From NCBI GenBank assembly GCA_947500545.1, contig CANMSO010000003.1, positions 496,001-560,000 on the forward strand: DNA of 64,000 bases, read 5' to 3'. The translations under genes were made by a program, and so were the position numbers. Below the pieces are notes generated by a model. That model was not told where the DNA came from, did no database searches, and saw only the letters and a list, made by a program, of their open reading frames with translations. How positions within the stretch are numbered: position 1 is the first letter of the stretch; each line of letters begins with the position of its first letter. Positions 45,680-54,634 of this stretch are shown here, piece by piece. Source of the DNA: an uncultured Aquimarina sp. Lineage in GTDB: Bacteria; Bacteroidota; Bacteroidia; Flavobacteriales; Flavobacteriaceae.

Positions 45680-47179
45680 TCATTCAACCTCAGGAGCAGC
45701 AGTAAACTGGCGTATAGCTGTATTGGGTTCTATGATATTATATCCATTCCAGAATTCGGGATTGTATTTGGACAAGTATTCTGGTTTAATTGATTTATTT
45801 TCTTTACTGTTATTGTAATCCGTTTCACTTATTGATTTTTGATCAAAGACTACGATTTCATATTTGCTTAGGTTACCCATACCAGCTTCGATTTCTAGTG
45901 CAAGTTCATTTTGTTTACGCTTACCTTTCACATGTTTGTTTTTCTCAATAACTTTTAAAGGGCGATCTACGCCAAAGGTATTGCCTTTTATTTTTTCAAG
46001 ATATTTTACAGTGTATTTATTGTCTGATCCTTTGGTAAAAATAGTGGTTCCTTTATAGATATTTTCCTGATAGCTAAGTCCCAATAGTTTGAAGTTTCTA
46101 AGCAACTTCACATTTTGGTAATCAACACGCATGACAGCAAAGTTTTCTGTATTTATATATAGTGTTCCTTTAAAATCTTCTCTCCTTTTGGGTTCAAAAT
46201 CAATGATATAAACACTACTGTCATCCATGTACGTATAATCTACCAACTTAAACTCATATCGGCCAGATTTACGAATAAAGTTTAGTGTAGGATCTTCTTG
46301 AAAAAACATATTCTTAAAAAGTCCCTGGATTGCAGATCTTCGATATTTTAGAAAATGATTTTTATCTTCTTTTTTGTCTTCGAGTTCATCTTTGGCAGCA
46401 GTAGCGTCTTCATTACTTTCTAAGATAGAATCTACCTGTACTTTGGTGCCAAAGATTCCCGATTTTATCTTTAGATAAGAATCAGGTTTTACGTTGTCTT
46501 TAAATATTTTTTCTAATTTCTCAGATAGCGCGTCTGTAGAGCCTGTGTTATTTTTGTCATACAGTTCTGCCGCCTTGATGATATTAATTTTTCGTTTTTC
46601 GGGACTCCCGTAATAATCGCATAGCGTTTCTATATAATACTCAGATTTTCTGGGGATTATTGTGACCACACTATCAATAAATTTTTTGTTGAGTTCTGCT
46701 ATGGTTGATTTCTTAAATTCGACATCTAGTTTATTCAATTTGTTAAACTCAGATTGCCTAAAAAACAATCGCTTTTGTGTCATATCAAAATGATAGTTTT
46801 GCTCTAACCTGTCTTCAACATTGTCAATAATTTCTTCTACCGTTAGGTTTTTGTTAGAAATAAAAACACTTTTTAATTCAATGGCCTTTGGTTGGATATA
46901 AATAATACTATCAGTCTCAGTGTTAACAGCAACACCAACTTTTTCGTATCCCATAGATGAGATATAGATAGAATCAGTTTCAGATTGGGCTTTTTCAAGA
47001 TTTATAGAAAACCGTCCTTCTTCGTTGGTTATGACACCTTGGTTTTCGGATACCTGAATGGTGGCAAAGGGCACAGGCTGGTTGGTTTTTTTATCTACTA
47101 CTTTAGAAGTAATAGTCTGCGCGCTAATTGCCAGGGTAAAAAATAAAAATGAAGCTAATATCGCTTTATTGTATGTCAT
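45680..47179 (-). CDS. Secreted carboxypeptidase-regulatory-like domain protein
   Basis: A 499-residue protein with a signal peptide (MTYNKAILASFLFFTLAISAQ) followed at once by a CarboxypepD_reg-like (CarbopepD_reg_2) beta-sandwich: TSKVVDKKTNQPVPFATIQVSE...GRFSINL...IYISSMGYEKV (residues ~23-90). The remaining ~400 residues look like the periplasmic part of related flavobacterial proteins, with beta-rich segments such as YEFKLVDYTYMDDSSVYIIDFEP and LYINTENFAVMRVDYQNVKL. No TonB plug or barrel is seen, so it is not a full SusC-type receptor. Function is unknown. Confidence 0.82.
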   Translation of the reverse strand: MTYNKAILASFLFFTLAISAQTITSKVVDKKTNQPVPFATIQVSENQGVITNEEGRFSINLEKAQSETDSIYISSMGYEKVGVAVNTETDSIIYIQPKAIELKSVFISNKNLTVEEIIDNVEDRLEQNYHFDMTQKRLFFRQSEFNKLNKLDVEFKKSTIAELNKKFIDSVVTIIPRKSEYYIETLCDYYGSPEKRKINIIKAAELYDKNNTGSTDALSEKLEKIFKDNVKPDSYLKIKSGIFGTKVQVDSILESNEDATAAKDELEDKKEDKNHFLKYRRSAIQGLFKNMFFQEDPTLNFIRKSGRYEFKLVDYTYMDDSSVYIIDFEPKRREDFKGTLYINTENFAVMRVDYQNVKLLRNFKLLGLSYQENIYKGTTIFTKGSDNKYTVKYLEKIKGNTFGVDRPLKVIEKNKHVKGKRKQNELALEIEAGMGNLSKYEIVVFDQKSISETDYNNSKENKSIKPEYLSKYNPEFWNGYNIIEPNTAIRQFTAAPEVE

Positions 47180-47406
47180 AATCTAAAATTTAAAATCAAA
47201 AAGAGTTTCTATACCTATAGACGGTAATAGTATCAATAACGTTGCCTGTCATGCTAATAAAAATAAGACTGAAATGAGAAGTGATTGTTACATAGTAATT
47301 TACAAAAAATAAAATCTTCTGGGAATATGGTATGTTACATCAGTTTTTTTGAAATTTATTCATATTTAAAGATTAAGATGTTTAAAAACACACACAGTAA
47401 CGAAAA

Positions 47407-48582
47407 ATGAAACTAATAAGATCTATTATTGTACTTATTTTGTGTCATCTTTTTAAATTAATTATGAGTTATACACGATTGGTTCTCTTTTTTTGTTCAA
47501 TTTTTATGTTGACATTTTCTTTTGCTCAGGAAGGTACGACTCCCTGTTATCAGTTTGTAGGTAAGGATAGTATAAGAATTAATCTTAATGCCCATAAAGT
47601 ACCCGTAACTCAAAATTGTGCGTCTTTTTATAGGTTGGCCAAAGTAAACCCCATAAACTTGAGTATAGAGGGATATTTTGAGGATTATTATATGAACGAC
47701 ACTATTTCTGTACAAGGAACTTTTAAAGATAATCAGCTACATGGAAAAGCTTTTGTTTATTACGACAATGGAAACAAAATATTTGAAGGAACATATGATA
47801 AGGGAAAGAAAATCGGTATTTGGATATACTGGTACAAAAATGGTAATATTCGTAAAAAGATAAGTTACGAAAATGACGAAATAAAAATAGTAGAACACTA
47901 TAAGAAGAACGGAAAAATAAAGATAGAAAATGGCAATGGGAAATATACTGATAGGGGATATCATAAACGTTTAGTTATGTCAGGAGAATTAAAGGACGGA
48001 GTTCCGGATGGTGAATGGAAGATAGTAAATCAATTTTTAGGAGCGCTTGCTTATAAAGAGGAATATAAAAATGGTAAATTTATAAAGGGAATAAGTTTTC
48101 ATAATGCATCCGGTATGAAAAAAGAATATTTTACAGAACCTTATGTGCGTCTGGATGATGGAGTAATAGTTGCGAGGTCAAAAAGTATTGAGGATTGTAG
48201 TTCTTGTTCTAAAGGAAGAATAGATTACAAAAGTGTAAGCTTTAAATCTGCAAAAGGAGATAAAAGTTTCTACGAATACTTAGGTAAAACCTATAAAACG
48301 GATAATATAAAAGGATATACATTATGTAGTTTTGTAGTTTCTGAAAAAGGAAATATTCAAAATCTAAAAATTGAAAATAGCTCTGCCGTAGAGTTTGATG
48401 AATCTAATACACTAACGAAGATAATTTTAAACTCAGGGAAATGGACTCCTAGAATTCAGCAAAGTATAATGCCAACTTCTGGTAGAAATACACTTTCACG
48501 AAAAAAAATAAATAAACCAATTCCCACGGTCATAAATTTCATCATTAAATATTCAGACAAAGGGTATGTTTTCTACCCATAA
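47407..48582 (+). CDS. YwqK/MORN-repeat secreted protein with a TonB_C-like C-terminus
   Basis: A 391-residue frame; an ATG at 47464 (residue 20) gives a cleaner signal peptide, MSYTRLVLFFCSIFMLTFSFAQ, and may be the true start. The middle has MORN/YwqK-type repeats: NGNKIFEGTYDKGKKIGIWIYWYKNGNIRKKI and LKDGVPDGEWKIV. The C-terminal ~100 residues (FVVSEKGNIQNLKIENSSA...SGKWTPRIQ) resemble the C-terminal domain of TonB-like proteins. YwqK homologues are often labelled antitoxins, but export here makes a cell-envelope role more likely. A terminator follows at 48585. Confidence 0.75.
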   Translation: MKLIRSIIVLILCHLFKLIMSYTRLVLFFCSIFMLTFSFAQEGTTPCYQFVGKDSIRINLNAHKVPVTQNCASFYRLAKVNPINLSIEGYFEDYYMNDTISVQGTFKDNQLHGKAFVYYDNGNKIFEGTYDKGKKIGIWIYWYKNGNIRKKISYENDEIKIVEHYKKNGKIKIENGNGKYTDRGYHKRLVMSGELKDGVPDGEWKIVNQFLGALAYKEEYKNGKFIKGISFHNASGMKKEYFTEPYVRLDDGVIVARSKSIEDCSSCSKGRIDYKSVSFKSAKGDKSFYEYLGKTYKTDNIKGYTLCSFVVSEKGNIQNLKIENSSAVEFDESNTLTKIILNSGKWTPRIQQSIMPTSGRNTLSRKKINKPIPTVINFIIKYSDKGYVFYP

Positions 48583-48584
48583 AT

Positions 48585-48617
48585 AAAAAGCCTGACTATA
48601 TTTTAGTCAGGCTTTTT
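48585..48617. terminator. Bidirectional rho-independent terminator
   Basis: A 14-bp perfect stem (48585-48598 with 48604-48617, 5-nt loop) carries A5 on one side and T5 on the other. It serves the YwqK-like gene on the plus strand and the convergent fasciclin gene on the minus strand. Confidence 0.88.
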
Positions 48618-48672
48618 ATTTTATATGCATTGATAATGAATCTGTGTGGTCAGATCATACGTGTTAACCTTA

Positions 48673-49269
48673 TTATTTTTTAGGTAACATGATGGTTTCG
48701 ATAGTATGTATCATTCCGTTAGTAGCTTCGATATCTGTTATCATTAGTCTACCGGCATTACCGTTGTTATCTATCAAATAGATTTTTCCCTTTTTTAAAC
48801 TAGCCATTAAGCGGGTGCCGCCAAGGGTTTTTAATTTTACGCTTCCGCGTCCTTCATTAATAGCTTTTAGGAGATCTTTCTCATTAATCAATCCTGGGAT
48901 GATATGGCAATTCATGATAGCAGTTCGTTTTGCTTCATTTTCTGTAGCCATTAGTTTTTCAAAATCGCCTTTAGGCAGTTTTGTAAAAGCACCGTTTGAT
49001 GGTGCAAATACAGTATAGGGCCTTTTCCCGTTAAGGATCTCGTTAAATTCTGTGGATTGAATCACTTGTTTTAAAGTTGTAAATCCTACATCGGTTGCTA
49101 TTATTTCGTTGATGGTTGGTACTTTTTCTTCTTCCTCTGGGACTACTGTTTGTGCAATAAGTACGTTATTCTTCTCAAATGGTGTATTGTTCTCATTTGT
49201 TGTAGTACAAGCCCCGATAAGTAATAATCCAAAAAGAGCAAAAATGTGGGATAGCGTTTTAATTCTCAT
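48673..49269 (-). CDS. Fasciclin (FAS1) domain lipoprotein
   Basis: A 198-residue protein with a lipobox signal peptide (MRIKTLSHIFALFGLLLIGAC, Cys21). A single FAS1 domain follows: TLKQVIQSTEFNEILNGKRPYTVFAPSNGAFTKLP, then CHIIPGLINEKDLLKAINEG, and the C-terminal NGMIHTIETIMLP. FAS1 domains mediate adhesion, and bacterial lipoprotein forms are usually surface or periplasmic. It stands alone, convergent with the YwqK-like gene. Confidence 0.92.
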   Translation of the reverse strand: MRIKTLSHIFALFGLLLIGACTTTNENNTPFEKNNVLIAQTVVPEEEEKVPTINEIIATDVGFTTLKQVIQSTEFNEILNGKRPYTVFAPSNGAFTKLPKGDFEKLMATENEAKRTAIMNCHIIPGLINEKDLLKAINEGRGSVKLKTLGGTRLMASLKKGKIYLIDNNGNAGRLMITDIEATNGMIHTIETIMLPKK

Positions 49270-49360
49270 TTTTTAAAAATTAGATGTATGATGATAAAAA
49301 TGTAGTCACGATAACTACTTCCTTAGTTACTTAGAAACAGGTTAAAAATATTTGAAATAC

Positions 49361-49382
49361 CATTAGGTTAGGGTAACCAATG
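49361..49382. promoter_or_regulatory. Imperfect dyad upstream of the fasciclin gene
   Basis: CATTAGGTTA-GGG-TAACCAATG is an inverted repeat with one unpaired A. It lies 92 bp upstream of the fasciclin ATG and 52 bp after the stop of the next minus-strand gene, so it could be an operator for the former or a weak terminator for the latter. Confidence 0.3.
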
Positions 49383-49433
49383 AGTATTCGTAAGAATCGA
49401 ATTAGTAAACGTATCTTGAAGATGTATGATCTA

Positions 49434-49997
49434 TCAATGGGTATACAAGACACTCCACAAGACCATAGCTACAGCAAATAATCCAAATATAGAATTTATA
49501 CGACCTAGCCATTTTTGCAAGGCATTATATCTGTAATCCTTTAGAATTTTATTAGCAAATTTATGATAGAACCATGCACATAACGCCGTAAATTGGTAAG
49601 TGATATTGTATAAAATAATGCCAAAAAGAGGATAGAAGATAAGTTCTGGGTATTGTTCTAGAAACACACTATAAAAACTACTTGCCAAAGATTGATCAGG
49701 ACTAAAAAACAATTGATTTATGAATAAGACGAATAGTATCCCAGAGGCATACCAACGAAATAAATTAAAATTGTTTCTTAAATATTTTTCCTTTTCTTCA
49801 TAACCAAATAAAAACAAACCCATAAAAAGTGCAGATAAATAAGTATCTGTTTTTTGATCAATTAAGGGAGCAAAGGCGCTATTTTTTACGAATAACATAA
49901 TAAAGGATAGTACAAATAACATAATAATGATGGCTCTTTTAGCATTATCCTCGCTTTGTGAAACATAGTTAAGATGTCTTATGCAAGAGTGATCCAT
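49434..49997 (-). CDS. Multi-pass membrane protein, unknown function
   Basis: A 187-residue protein with about five hydrophobic helices (residues ~22-40, 50-65, 82-98, 118-140 and 168-185) joined by short polar loops. It has no recognised motif. The N-terminus (MDHSCIRHLNYVSQSEDNAKRA) is soluble. Neighbours give no functional hint. Confidence 0.7.
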   Translation of the reverse strand: MDHSCIRHLNYVSQSEDNAKRAIIIMLFVLSFIMLFVKNSAFAPLIDQKTDTYLSALFMGLFLFGYEEKEKYLRNNFNLFRWYASGILFVLFINQLFFSPDQSLASSFYSVFLEQYPELIFYPLFGIILYNITYQFTALCAWFYHKFANKILKDYRYNALQKWLGRINSIFGLFAVAMVLWSVLYTH

Positions 49998-50132
49998 AAA
50001 ATCTTTAGAAATGCGTAATGGAGTAGATAATCCTTTTTGATGATTTTTACCCTATTCAAGTTTTTATCAAAAATGGAGATAATACTATCACATTACACAA
50101 TTCCTTTCTTTGATAACATAAATTATTTTTTC

Positions 50133-50172
50133 CAGTTCCGAAAAATGAAACTGGCATGGTTTACTATTGCAT
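50133..50172 (+). other. Two-part intergenic motif, copy 1 (operator-like)
   Basis: A 20-nt dyad CAGTTCCGAAAAATGAAACT, a 12-nt spacer, then TATTGCAT. The same two parts with the same spacing recur at 63552-63591 (18 of 20 and 8 of 8 matching). The rest of the 402-bp gene-free stretch 49998-50399 holds a promoter at 50322 and otherwise nothing I can identify. Confidence 0.5.
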
Positions 50173-50321
50173 TATAAAAGAGATGTAAACAACAAAAAAA
50201 ACATGAGGAAAACCGTAAAAAATAAGTTGCTAAAAAAGAAACTTTTTGTGTTGTTCAACAAATATCTAGGACACTGATCGAAAACATCACAATACAGCAG
50301 GGGAGTTTCCCCCTACCCCCA

Positions 50322-50352
50322 TTGTTTACCAATAATTACGGTTGTAGGTTTG
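50322..50352 (+). promoter_or_regulatory. Bacteroidota-type promoter of the toxin-like lipoprotein gene
   Basis: TAGGTTTG at 50345-50352 is an exact TAnnTTTG -7 box and TTG at 50322-50324 is the -33 box, spaced 20 bp apart. The expected start near 50359 leaves a leader of about 40 nt before the ATG at 50400. Confidence 0.6.
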
Positions 50353-50399
50353 CCGTCGGGAAAATTAAACTACTACTAATAAACTAATTTATCTATATT

Positions 50400-52382
50400 A
50401 TGAAACATTATTTTAAAAGCTATACACTAGCATTATTTAGTATCATCTTTTTGATGTTCTTTACATCTTGCGAAGAAGAAAACTTCATATCAGAGCAAGC
50501 TGCTGAAACTGAAACAGAAGAGGCTACAGTTCATCAAGAAAACCCTTTACTAGTTAGAGAGGTATCTCAGGCAGATATTCCTAATGTATTATCCAAAATT
50601 AAAGGGAAGATGTCTAGTGCTGCAAAATTTTATGGGAATAAAATGGTGCAGGATGATATAGAGATATATTTAGATCAAGTAAAAGAAGCGGTAAAAAAAG
50701 GAGAGCATTCTAACTATACTTTTCCAATACATGTAGAAGGTGCTCCGCTTACAGAGCTATATGTGTTGGGTATTGACAAATACACAGATGGCACTATTGG
50801 TGAACCTATTGTAACTAAATATAAGCTTTCTCAAGAATCTTATGACTATTTCATGAATGAAAATAATGGGATTATTGATTTTAGATATTTCAAGGCAGAT
50901 TATAGTTATTATACTTTTGATGAGTTTTTTAGCAAAAAGGCTAATAAATCAGCAAATTGCCAAGGAACAATGGGTGCAGGACCAGGATTTTATCCAACTA
51001 CAGAGCCAGGAGGATCAATTACCAATGGTACGACAGTAACAGGTATTACAGTAGGGTTTAGCAATACTGTTATTCATACAACAACATATGTTTATACCTC
51101 AAATGTACCTAGTACAAACGGGCAAACATCTTCTGTGTCAACATTAGCCTCTAGCTCTGTTATAACCACGACCACGGAGCCAACAGGTGACACAAGCGGG
51201 ACAGTACCAGGTCCTACAGTAATTAATGTGCCTAATAATGCTGCCTCTGTAACACAAGAAACACAACCGGTTTCTAGTGGAGGTGCTGCATGTGTTAACC
51301 CTACGCATGTTATAAATGGTGCTGGTGGTAGTCAACATTATTGTCCGGCAGTCTCAGGAAACGGTAATAACACACACAATTATCAAGACAATAAAAGTGC
51401 TACTCCATGTACGCCATTTAACTATAGTGCAGTTAATACGCTTGATTTATGGTCTGCTAGAATGGCTCATGAGTTTTCTGTACCCGGTGGGTTTATGCAA
51501 CAAAATAGAGAGTTTACACAACCTTTAAAAGATCTTTATAATCAAAACACAAATTCGTTTACTAACAGAAATTTTGGCCATAAATTAATGATGGGTGTTG
51601 TTGATACAAAAATTACTGAAGTTGAAGGTATGCAAATACTTTTCTCAATTAATTTTAATAATGCTTCGGAAAGGTCAATAGCTTTTGGTAATGATGCCGT
51701 TTCTATTCTTACAAACCAGTATCCAACAACAAACATCCCTTATCTCGCCACTCGTGTTGATTATGAAAGAGAATTACGTAGAATAGCGAACCATTTTAAG
51801 TATTTTGGAGATCCCGAAGAAGAAATCTTTGCTGCTTACATTGAAAGTTTATTACCAGATCTTTATAGTATGACTTCTGGTGAAGTGCACGATATTTATG
51901 AGTTGGCAAAACAACAAACAATATACCTTACTTATAAGTATTTTCGTGCTTTGGTATATCCTACCGTAAATGCTGCAATACCGTTTGTCGTTTATGCGCT
52001 TACAGAAGCTACTCTAGGGGCAGCTTTACCTTTATTAAGTAGGATACCTTTAAAACTTGTGACCAGAGGAACTAAGTTGGAGAGTTTGGTAAAACAAATT
52101 GGTGTATTAGGTGTTAAAGGTTCAGGAAATAATATTAGAATAGTAACTACAAATTCACCTATCACTAAATCGAAAGAACTTTTTAATTCACTCACAAGAA
52201 ATGCTATTTCAAAAGTTACAGAGTCAAATGGTGCTATTAAAGCAAATATGGGTAATGGAAATTTCATAACTTATCGCCCAGTATCTGCTTCAAGTAGTAA
52301 CTTCCCGGCAACAATATCATTAGATTTCAGAGCTGCCGGTATTTGGACTAAAATAAGAAACATTAAATTTGTGTCGCCATGA
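50400..52382 (+). CDS. Lipoprotein with a polymorphic-toxin-like C-terminal domain
   Basis: A 660-residue protein with signal peptide and lipobox (FFTSC, Cys24) and an acidic linker. An N-terminal domain reaches ~residue 185, then comes a long Ser/Thr/Gly-rich low-complexity stretch (~190-305), then a Cys/His patch (AACVNPTHVINGAGGSQHYC) and a helical domain (~340-520). A hydrophobic segment (TVNAAIPFVVYALTEATLGAALPLL) precedes a compact C-terminal domain: NGAIKANMGNGNFITYRPVSASSS...ATISLDF...WTKIRNIKF. Such short tips (YR, S-S, ATI, K-I-x-F) are typical of RNase-like polymorphic toxin domains. The overlapping downstream gene fits an immunity protein. Toxicity is inferred. Confidence 0.72.
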   Translation: MKHYFKSYTLALFSIIFLMFFTSCEEENFISEQAAETETEEATVHQENPLLVREVSQADIPNVLSKIKGKMSSAAKFYGNKMVQDDIEIYLDQVKEAVKKGEHSNYTFPIHVEGAPLTELYVLGIDKYTDGTIGEPIVTKYKLSQESYDYFMNENNGIIDFRYFKADYSYYTFDEFFSKKANKSANCQGTMGAGPGFYPTTEPGGSITNGTTVTGITVGFSNTVIHTTTYVYTSNVPSTNGQTSSVSTLASSSVITTTTEPTGDTSGTVPGPTVINVPNNAASVTQETQPVSSGGAACVNPTHVINGAGGSQHYCPAVSGNGNNTHNYQDNKSATPCTPFNYSAVNTLDLWSARMAHEFSVPGGFMQQNREFTQPLKDLYNQNTNSFTNRNFGHKLMMGVVDTKITEVEGMQILFSINFNNASERSIAFGNDAVSILTNQYPTTNIPYLATRVDYERELRRIANHFKYFGDPEEEIFAAYIESLLPDLYSMTSGEVHDIYELAKQQTIYLTYKYFRALVYPTVNAAIPFVVYALTEATLGAALPLLSRIPLKLVTRGTKLESLVKQIGVLGVKGSGNNIRIVTTNSPITKSKELFNSLTRNAISKVTESNGAIKANMGNGNFITYRPVSASSSNFPATISLDFRAAGIWTKIRNIKFVSP

Positions 52383-52822
52383 TTAATAAACAGTTATTTG
52401 ATAAAGAAAATATTTATCTTTTTGAACCCTATGATGGAGTTGAATTTATTTATTCTGTTTTGCAAAATTTAAACATTACTAATTTCAAAACAAATGACGC
52501 TAGAGAAAAAGGTTTAGAAACAATTGAGAAATTACTTGATTTAGAGTTAATTGAAATTTTTCATTGGGGAGATAACCATAAACAGTTTGCTGATGAAATA
52601 TTTTCTAATGCTGAGATAATGATGCACATAAAAACAGTTTGGTTTGTAGGGGCTGACTTCTCTGATTTCAATAGTATGCCCATGTTCAAATTTAAAGATT
52701 GGTACATTAAATCTTTAGAAAATGCCGGAATGACACACACCACAGATTGGTCTGGGTTTGTAGAAAACAAAATTGGAGACTTGGAACGATGGATTGAGAA
52801 ACATAGACCTAGTAAAACATAG
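52379..52822 (+). CDS. Putative immunity protein
   Basis: A 147-residue soluble, acidic protein with no signal peptide, starting MINKQLFDKENIYLFEPYDG. Its ATG overlaps the toxin-like stop (ATGA), the usual layout of toxin-immunity pairs, which secures co-production. Aromatic and acidic residues are frequent (HWGDNHKQFADEIF, WFVGADFSDFNSMPMFKFKDWY), as in inhibitors of basic nucleases. I do not recognise a named immunity family. A terminator hairpin follows. Confidence 0.65.
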   Translation: MINKQLFDKENIYLFEPYDGVEFIYSVLQNLNITNFKTNDAREKGLETIEKLLDLELIEIFHWGDNHKQFADEIFSNAEIMMHIKTVWFVGADFSDFNSMPMFKFKDWYIKSLENAGMTHTTDWSGFVENKIGDLERWIEKHRPSKT

Positions 52823-52832
52823 TTTTAATAAT

Positions 52833-52874
52833 AAAGAAAGCAGATACTTATTAGAAATGTATTTGCTTTCTTTT
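52833..52874 (+). terminator. Rho-independent terminator after the immunity-like gene
   Basis: A 15-bp stem with one G-T pair (52833-52847 with 52859-52873, 11-nt loop) ends in TTTT. It closes the toxin-immunity transcription unit. Confidence 0.75.
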
Positions 52875-52955
52875 GTAACTTTTGATAATAGTCGATTAAT
52901 ACGATAACAGAAGCTTTGAGAACTCTAAGAACAGGCATTATTTAATTAGTTAACT

Positions 52956-53354
52956 ATGGAAATTGATAATGTAAACATTAAAACTCTTAAAGAGGTTTCT
53001 AAAGAGTTAAACCTTGATTTTACTTCAGATTGGGGTATTATAAATCAGGATGTAGATAGGGTTAAAGAATTTATAGTTTATTTTAACAAGAACAAGGATT
53101 TATTAGATTCAGGAACCCAATTGGACTATATTGAACTTGTGATAGCCTCTTTTAATGAAGCTCTTGTAGAGAATAAGGTTGACAATGAGCTTGAATTTTT
53201 GTTTAAGGAGTTTATATATCCTCATATATCCGTTGAAGATTATGACCCTTTTAGTTGTTTTAGAGCTGTTGTCTATTGGATGACTTTAGATAATGAAAGA
53301 GGGGAGTTCCCTGTTAGATTAATGCTTGAACAAATGATGGGAGTAGACGAATAA
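52956..53354 (+). CDS. Small acidic cytoplasmic protein, immunity-like
   Basis: A 132-residue soluble protein starting MEIDNVNIKTLKEVSKELNL, acidic and helical, with EFIYPHISVEDYDPFSCFRAVVYWMTLDNERGEFPVRLML near the end. The size, acidity and place behind a toxin-immunity pair suggest an orphan immunity gene, but I recognise no family. A hairpin separates it from the preceding gene, so it has its own transcription unit. Confidence 0.55.
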   Translation: MEIDNVNIKTLKEVSKELNLDFTSDWGIINQDVDRVKEFIVYFNKNKDLLDSGTQLDYIELVIASFNEALVENKVDNELEFLFKEFIYPHISVEDYDPFSCFRAVVYWMTLDNERGEFPVRLMLEQMMGVDE

Positions 53355-53390
53355 TAACTTTAATAAAAAATTAGAATTAGATATTGTAAT

Positions 53391-53420
53391 AATCCAAGCC
53401 ATTATCAAATGGCTTGGATT
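53391..53420 (+). terminator. Hairpin between two small immunity-like genes
   Basis: A perfect 13-bp stem (53391-53403 with 53408-53420, 4-nt loop) followed by TATATTTATA. The T tract is poor, so it could also be an RNA processing or attenuation element. It ends 14 bp before the next ATG. Confidence 0.55.
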
Positions 53421-53434
53421 TATATTTATAGACT

Positions 53435-53671
53435 ATGAAAAAACTATTACAGAAAGAAGAGTCAACATTAGATGAGTTATTTGATTGTATTAAAGAAATA
53501 GAAGCAGCAGGAAATATCTTTATTCTTAAAGTGGATGGTGAAAGAGAAGAAAACCATAATACTGTCATGATTACTTTTTCTAATTCTGATAAGGATATGA
53601 TTAGATATGATGAATCGGATATTAAAGTAGCTATTAAAAAAGCCCTGTTCGACTATATTTCAATGAGTTAA
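53435..53671 (+). CDS. Small protein (78 aa), immunity-like or unknown
   Basis: Starts MKKLLQKEESTLDELFDCIKE and has a strand-rich middle (GNIFILKVDGEREENHNTVMITFSN) and a helical end (IKVAIKKALFDYISMS). No family recognised. It is the fourth gene of the toxin-immunity neighbourhood and also has a hairpin on each side. Confidence 0.5.
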   Translation: MKKLLQKEESTLDELFDCIKEIEAAGNIFILKVDGEREENHNTVMITFSNSDKDMIRYDESDIKVAIKKALFDYISMS

Positions 53672-53725
53672 TTAACAATAGTCTATTTAAAATAGTTCCT
53701 AACAGATAATATATAATTCTAAAAG

Positions 53726-53760
53726 CCTACCATTTTATTATGAAAACATGGTAGGTTTTT
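53726..53760 (+). terminator. Rho-independent terminator
   Basis: CCTACCAT (53726-53733) pairs with ATGGTAGG (53748-53755) and is followed by TTTTT. It lies 55 bp after the 78-residue gene. Confidence 0.7.
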
Positions 53761-53796
53761 ATTCTAATTAAAAATAAAATTAACTAAAACTTTCTT

Positions 53797-54528
53797 ATGG
53801 CATATACTAAAACCAAAGTGCTATTAAAGGTATTAATTCTTCTAAGCTTTTTTTCAATTCAAGCACAAGAAGACTTTTACGTGTCTTATAATATTTCATA
53901 CAAATCTGATATTGAAAAAAGTAAGAAAAGCTTTAAAGAAGCCGTTACAAATACGATTAATAAAAGGGCTATACCGTTAATAAGAGATGAAAATGATACT
54001 CTTAGTTCAGAGAAAAGAAAAGAAATGGCCATTGAAATGATTTTACAATCAATGCCAGCAGCAGAAACTATGCATAACCTTTTATTATCAAACAAAGAAA
54101 CAATGGTATCAATAGAAGTTAAAGATTCCATGCATACATTGACAAGAAATTCTAAAAATGATTCTATTTATGAGAACTCAGAATCTTTAAATAAAGTGCT
54201 GAATGGTTATAGATATTATGAAGATGAGGCTAATATTGTGCAAGTAGAGGAAGATACCAGTGATGTTAAATATATAAAAGGTATAAAATGCTACAAAGTA
54301 TCTGTGGTTTTTTACGAGGAAAAATCAGAAGATATTATGAGTTTTATGTCACTTATAAAATATGATATGTATGTAAGCGATCAAGTCAAATGTCTTTACA
54401 ATCCAATATTAAAATTTAAAAGTCTTTTAGAAAGATTTTACCCGCTTGAATTAAAATCACAATTGATTGCTTTTAAAGGTTTAGAAATAACGTATACTCT
54501 TGATCAGATACATACTTCTTCTAATTAA
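53797..54528 (+). CDS. Secreted GLPGLI-like protein
   Basis: A 243-residue protein with a signal peptide (MAYTKTKVLLKVLILLSFFSIQAQ) and then a beta-rich body beginning FYVSYNISYKS. The block IKGIKCYKVSVVFYEE...YDMYVSDQVK and the end GLEITYTL resemble the GLPGLI family of Bacteroidota secreted proteins, which has no known activity. It lies downstream of the toxin-immunity genes on the same strand, after a terminator, and convergent with the ABC/M1 fusion. Confidence 0.6.
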   Translation: MAYTKTKVLLKVLILLSFFSIQAQEDFYVSYNISYKSDIEKSKKSFKEAVTNTINKRAIPLIRDENDTLSSEKRKEMAIEMILQSMPAAETMHNLLLSNKETMVSIEVKDSMHTLTRNSKNDSIYENSESLNKVLNGYRYYEDEANIVQVEEDTSDVKYIKGIKCYKVSVVFYEEKSEDIMSFMSLIKYDMYVSDQVKCLYNPILKFKSLLERFYPLELKSQLIAFKGLEITYTLDQIHTSSN

Positions 54529-54575
54529 GATGAATATGAGAAATAAGCCAAATAAGTTAGGTTTTAAAAATAAAA

Positions 54576-54608
54576 ACCCCGATCAAAACAGCGCTTTTTG
54601 ATCGGGGT
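54576..54608 (-). terminator. Rho-independent terminator of the ABC-permease/M1 gene
   Basis: A 13-bp stem (54576-54588 with 54596-54608, loop CAGCGCT). Read on the minus strand it is followed by TTTTTATTTTT, so it terminates the gene that ends at 54635. Confidence 0.8.
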
Positions 54609-54634
54609 CCTAAAAGTATTCACCTGTCTACAAT

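Noticed and set aside
50155..50172. Sigma-54-like promoter in motif copy 1 (GG...TTGCA)
   Set aside because: The GG to GC spacing is 9 or 14 nt instead of 10, and copy 2 does not preserve the GG.
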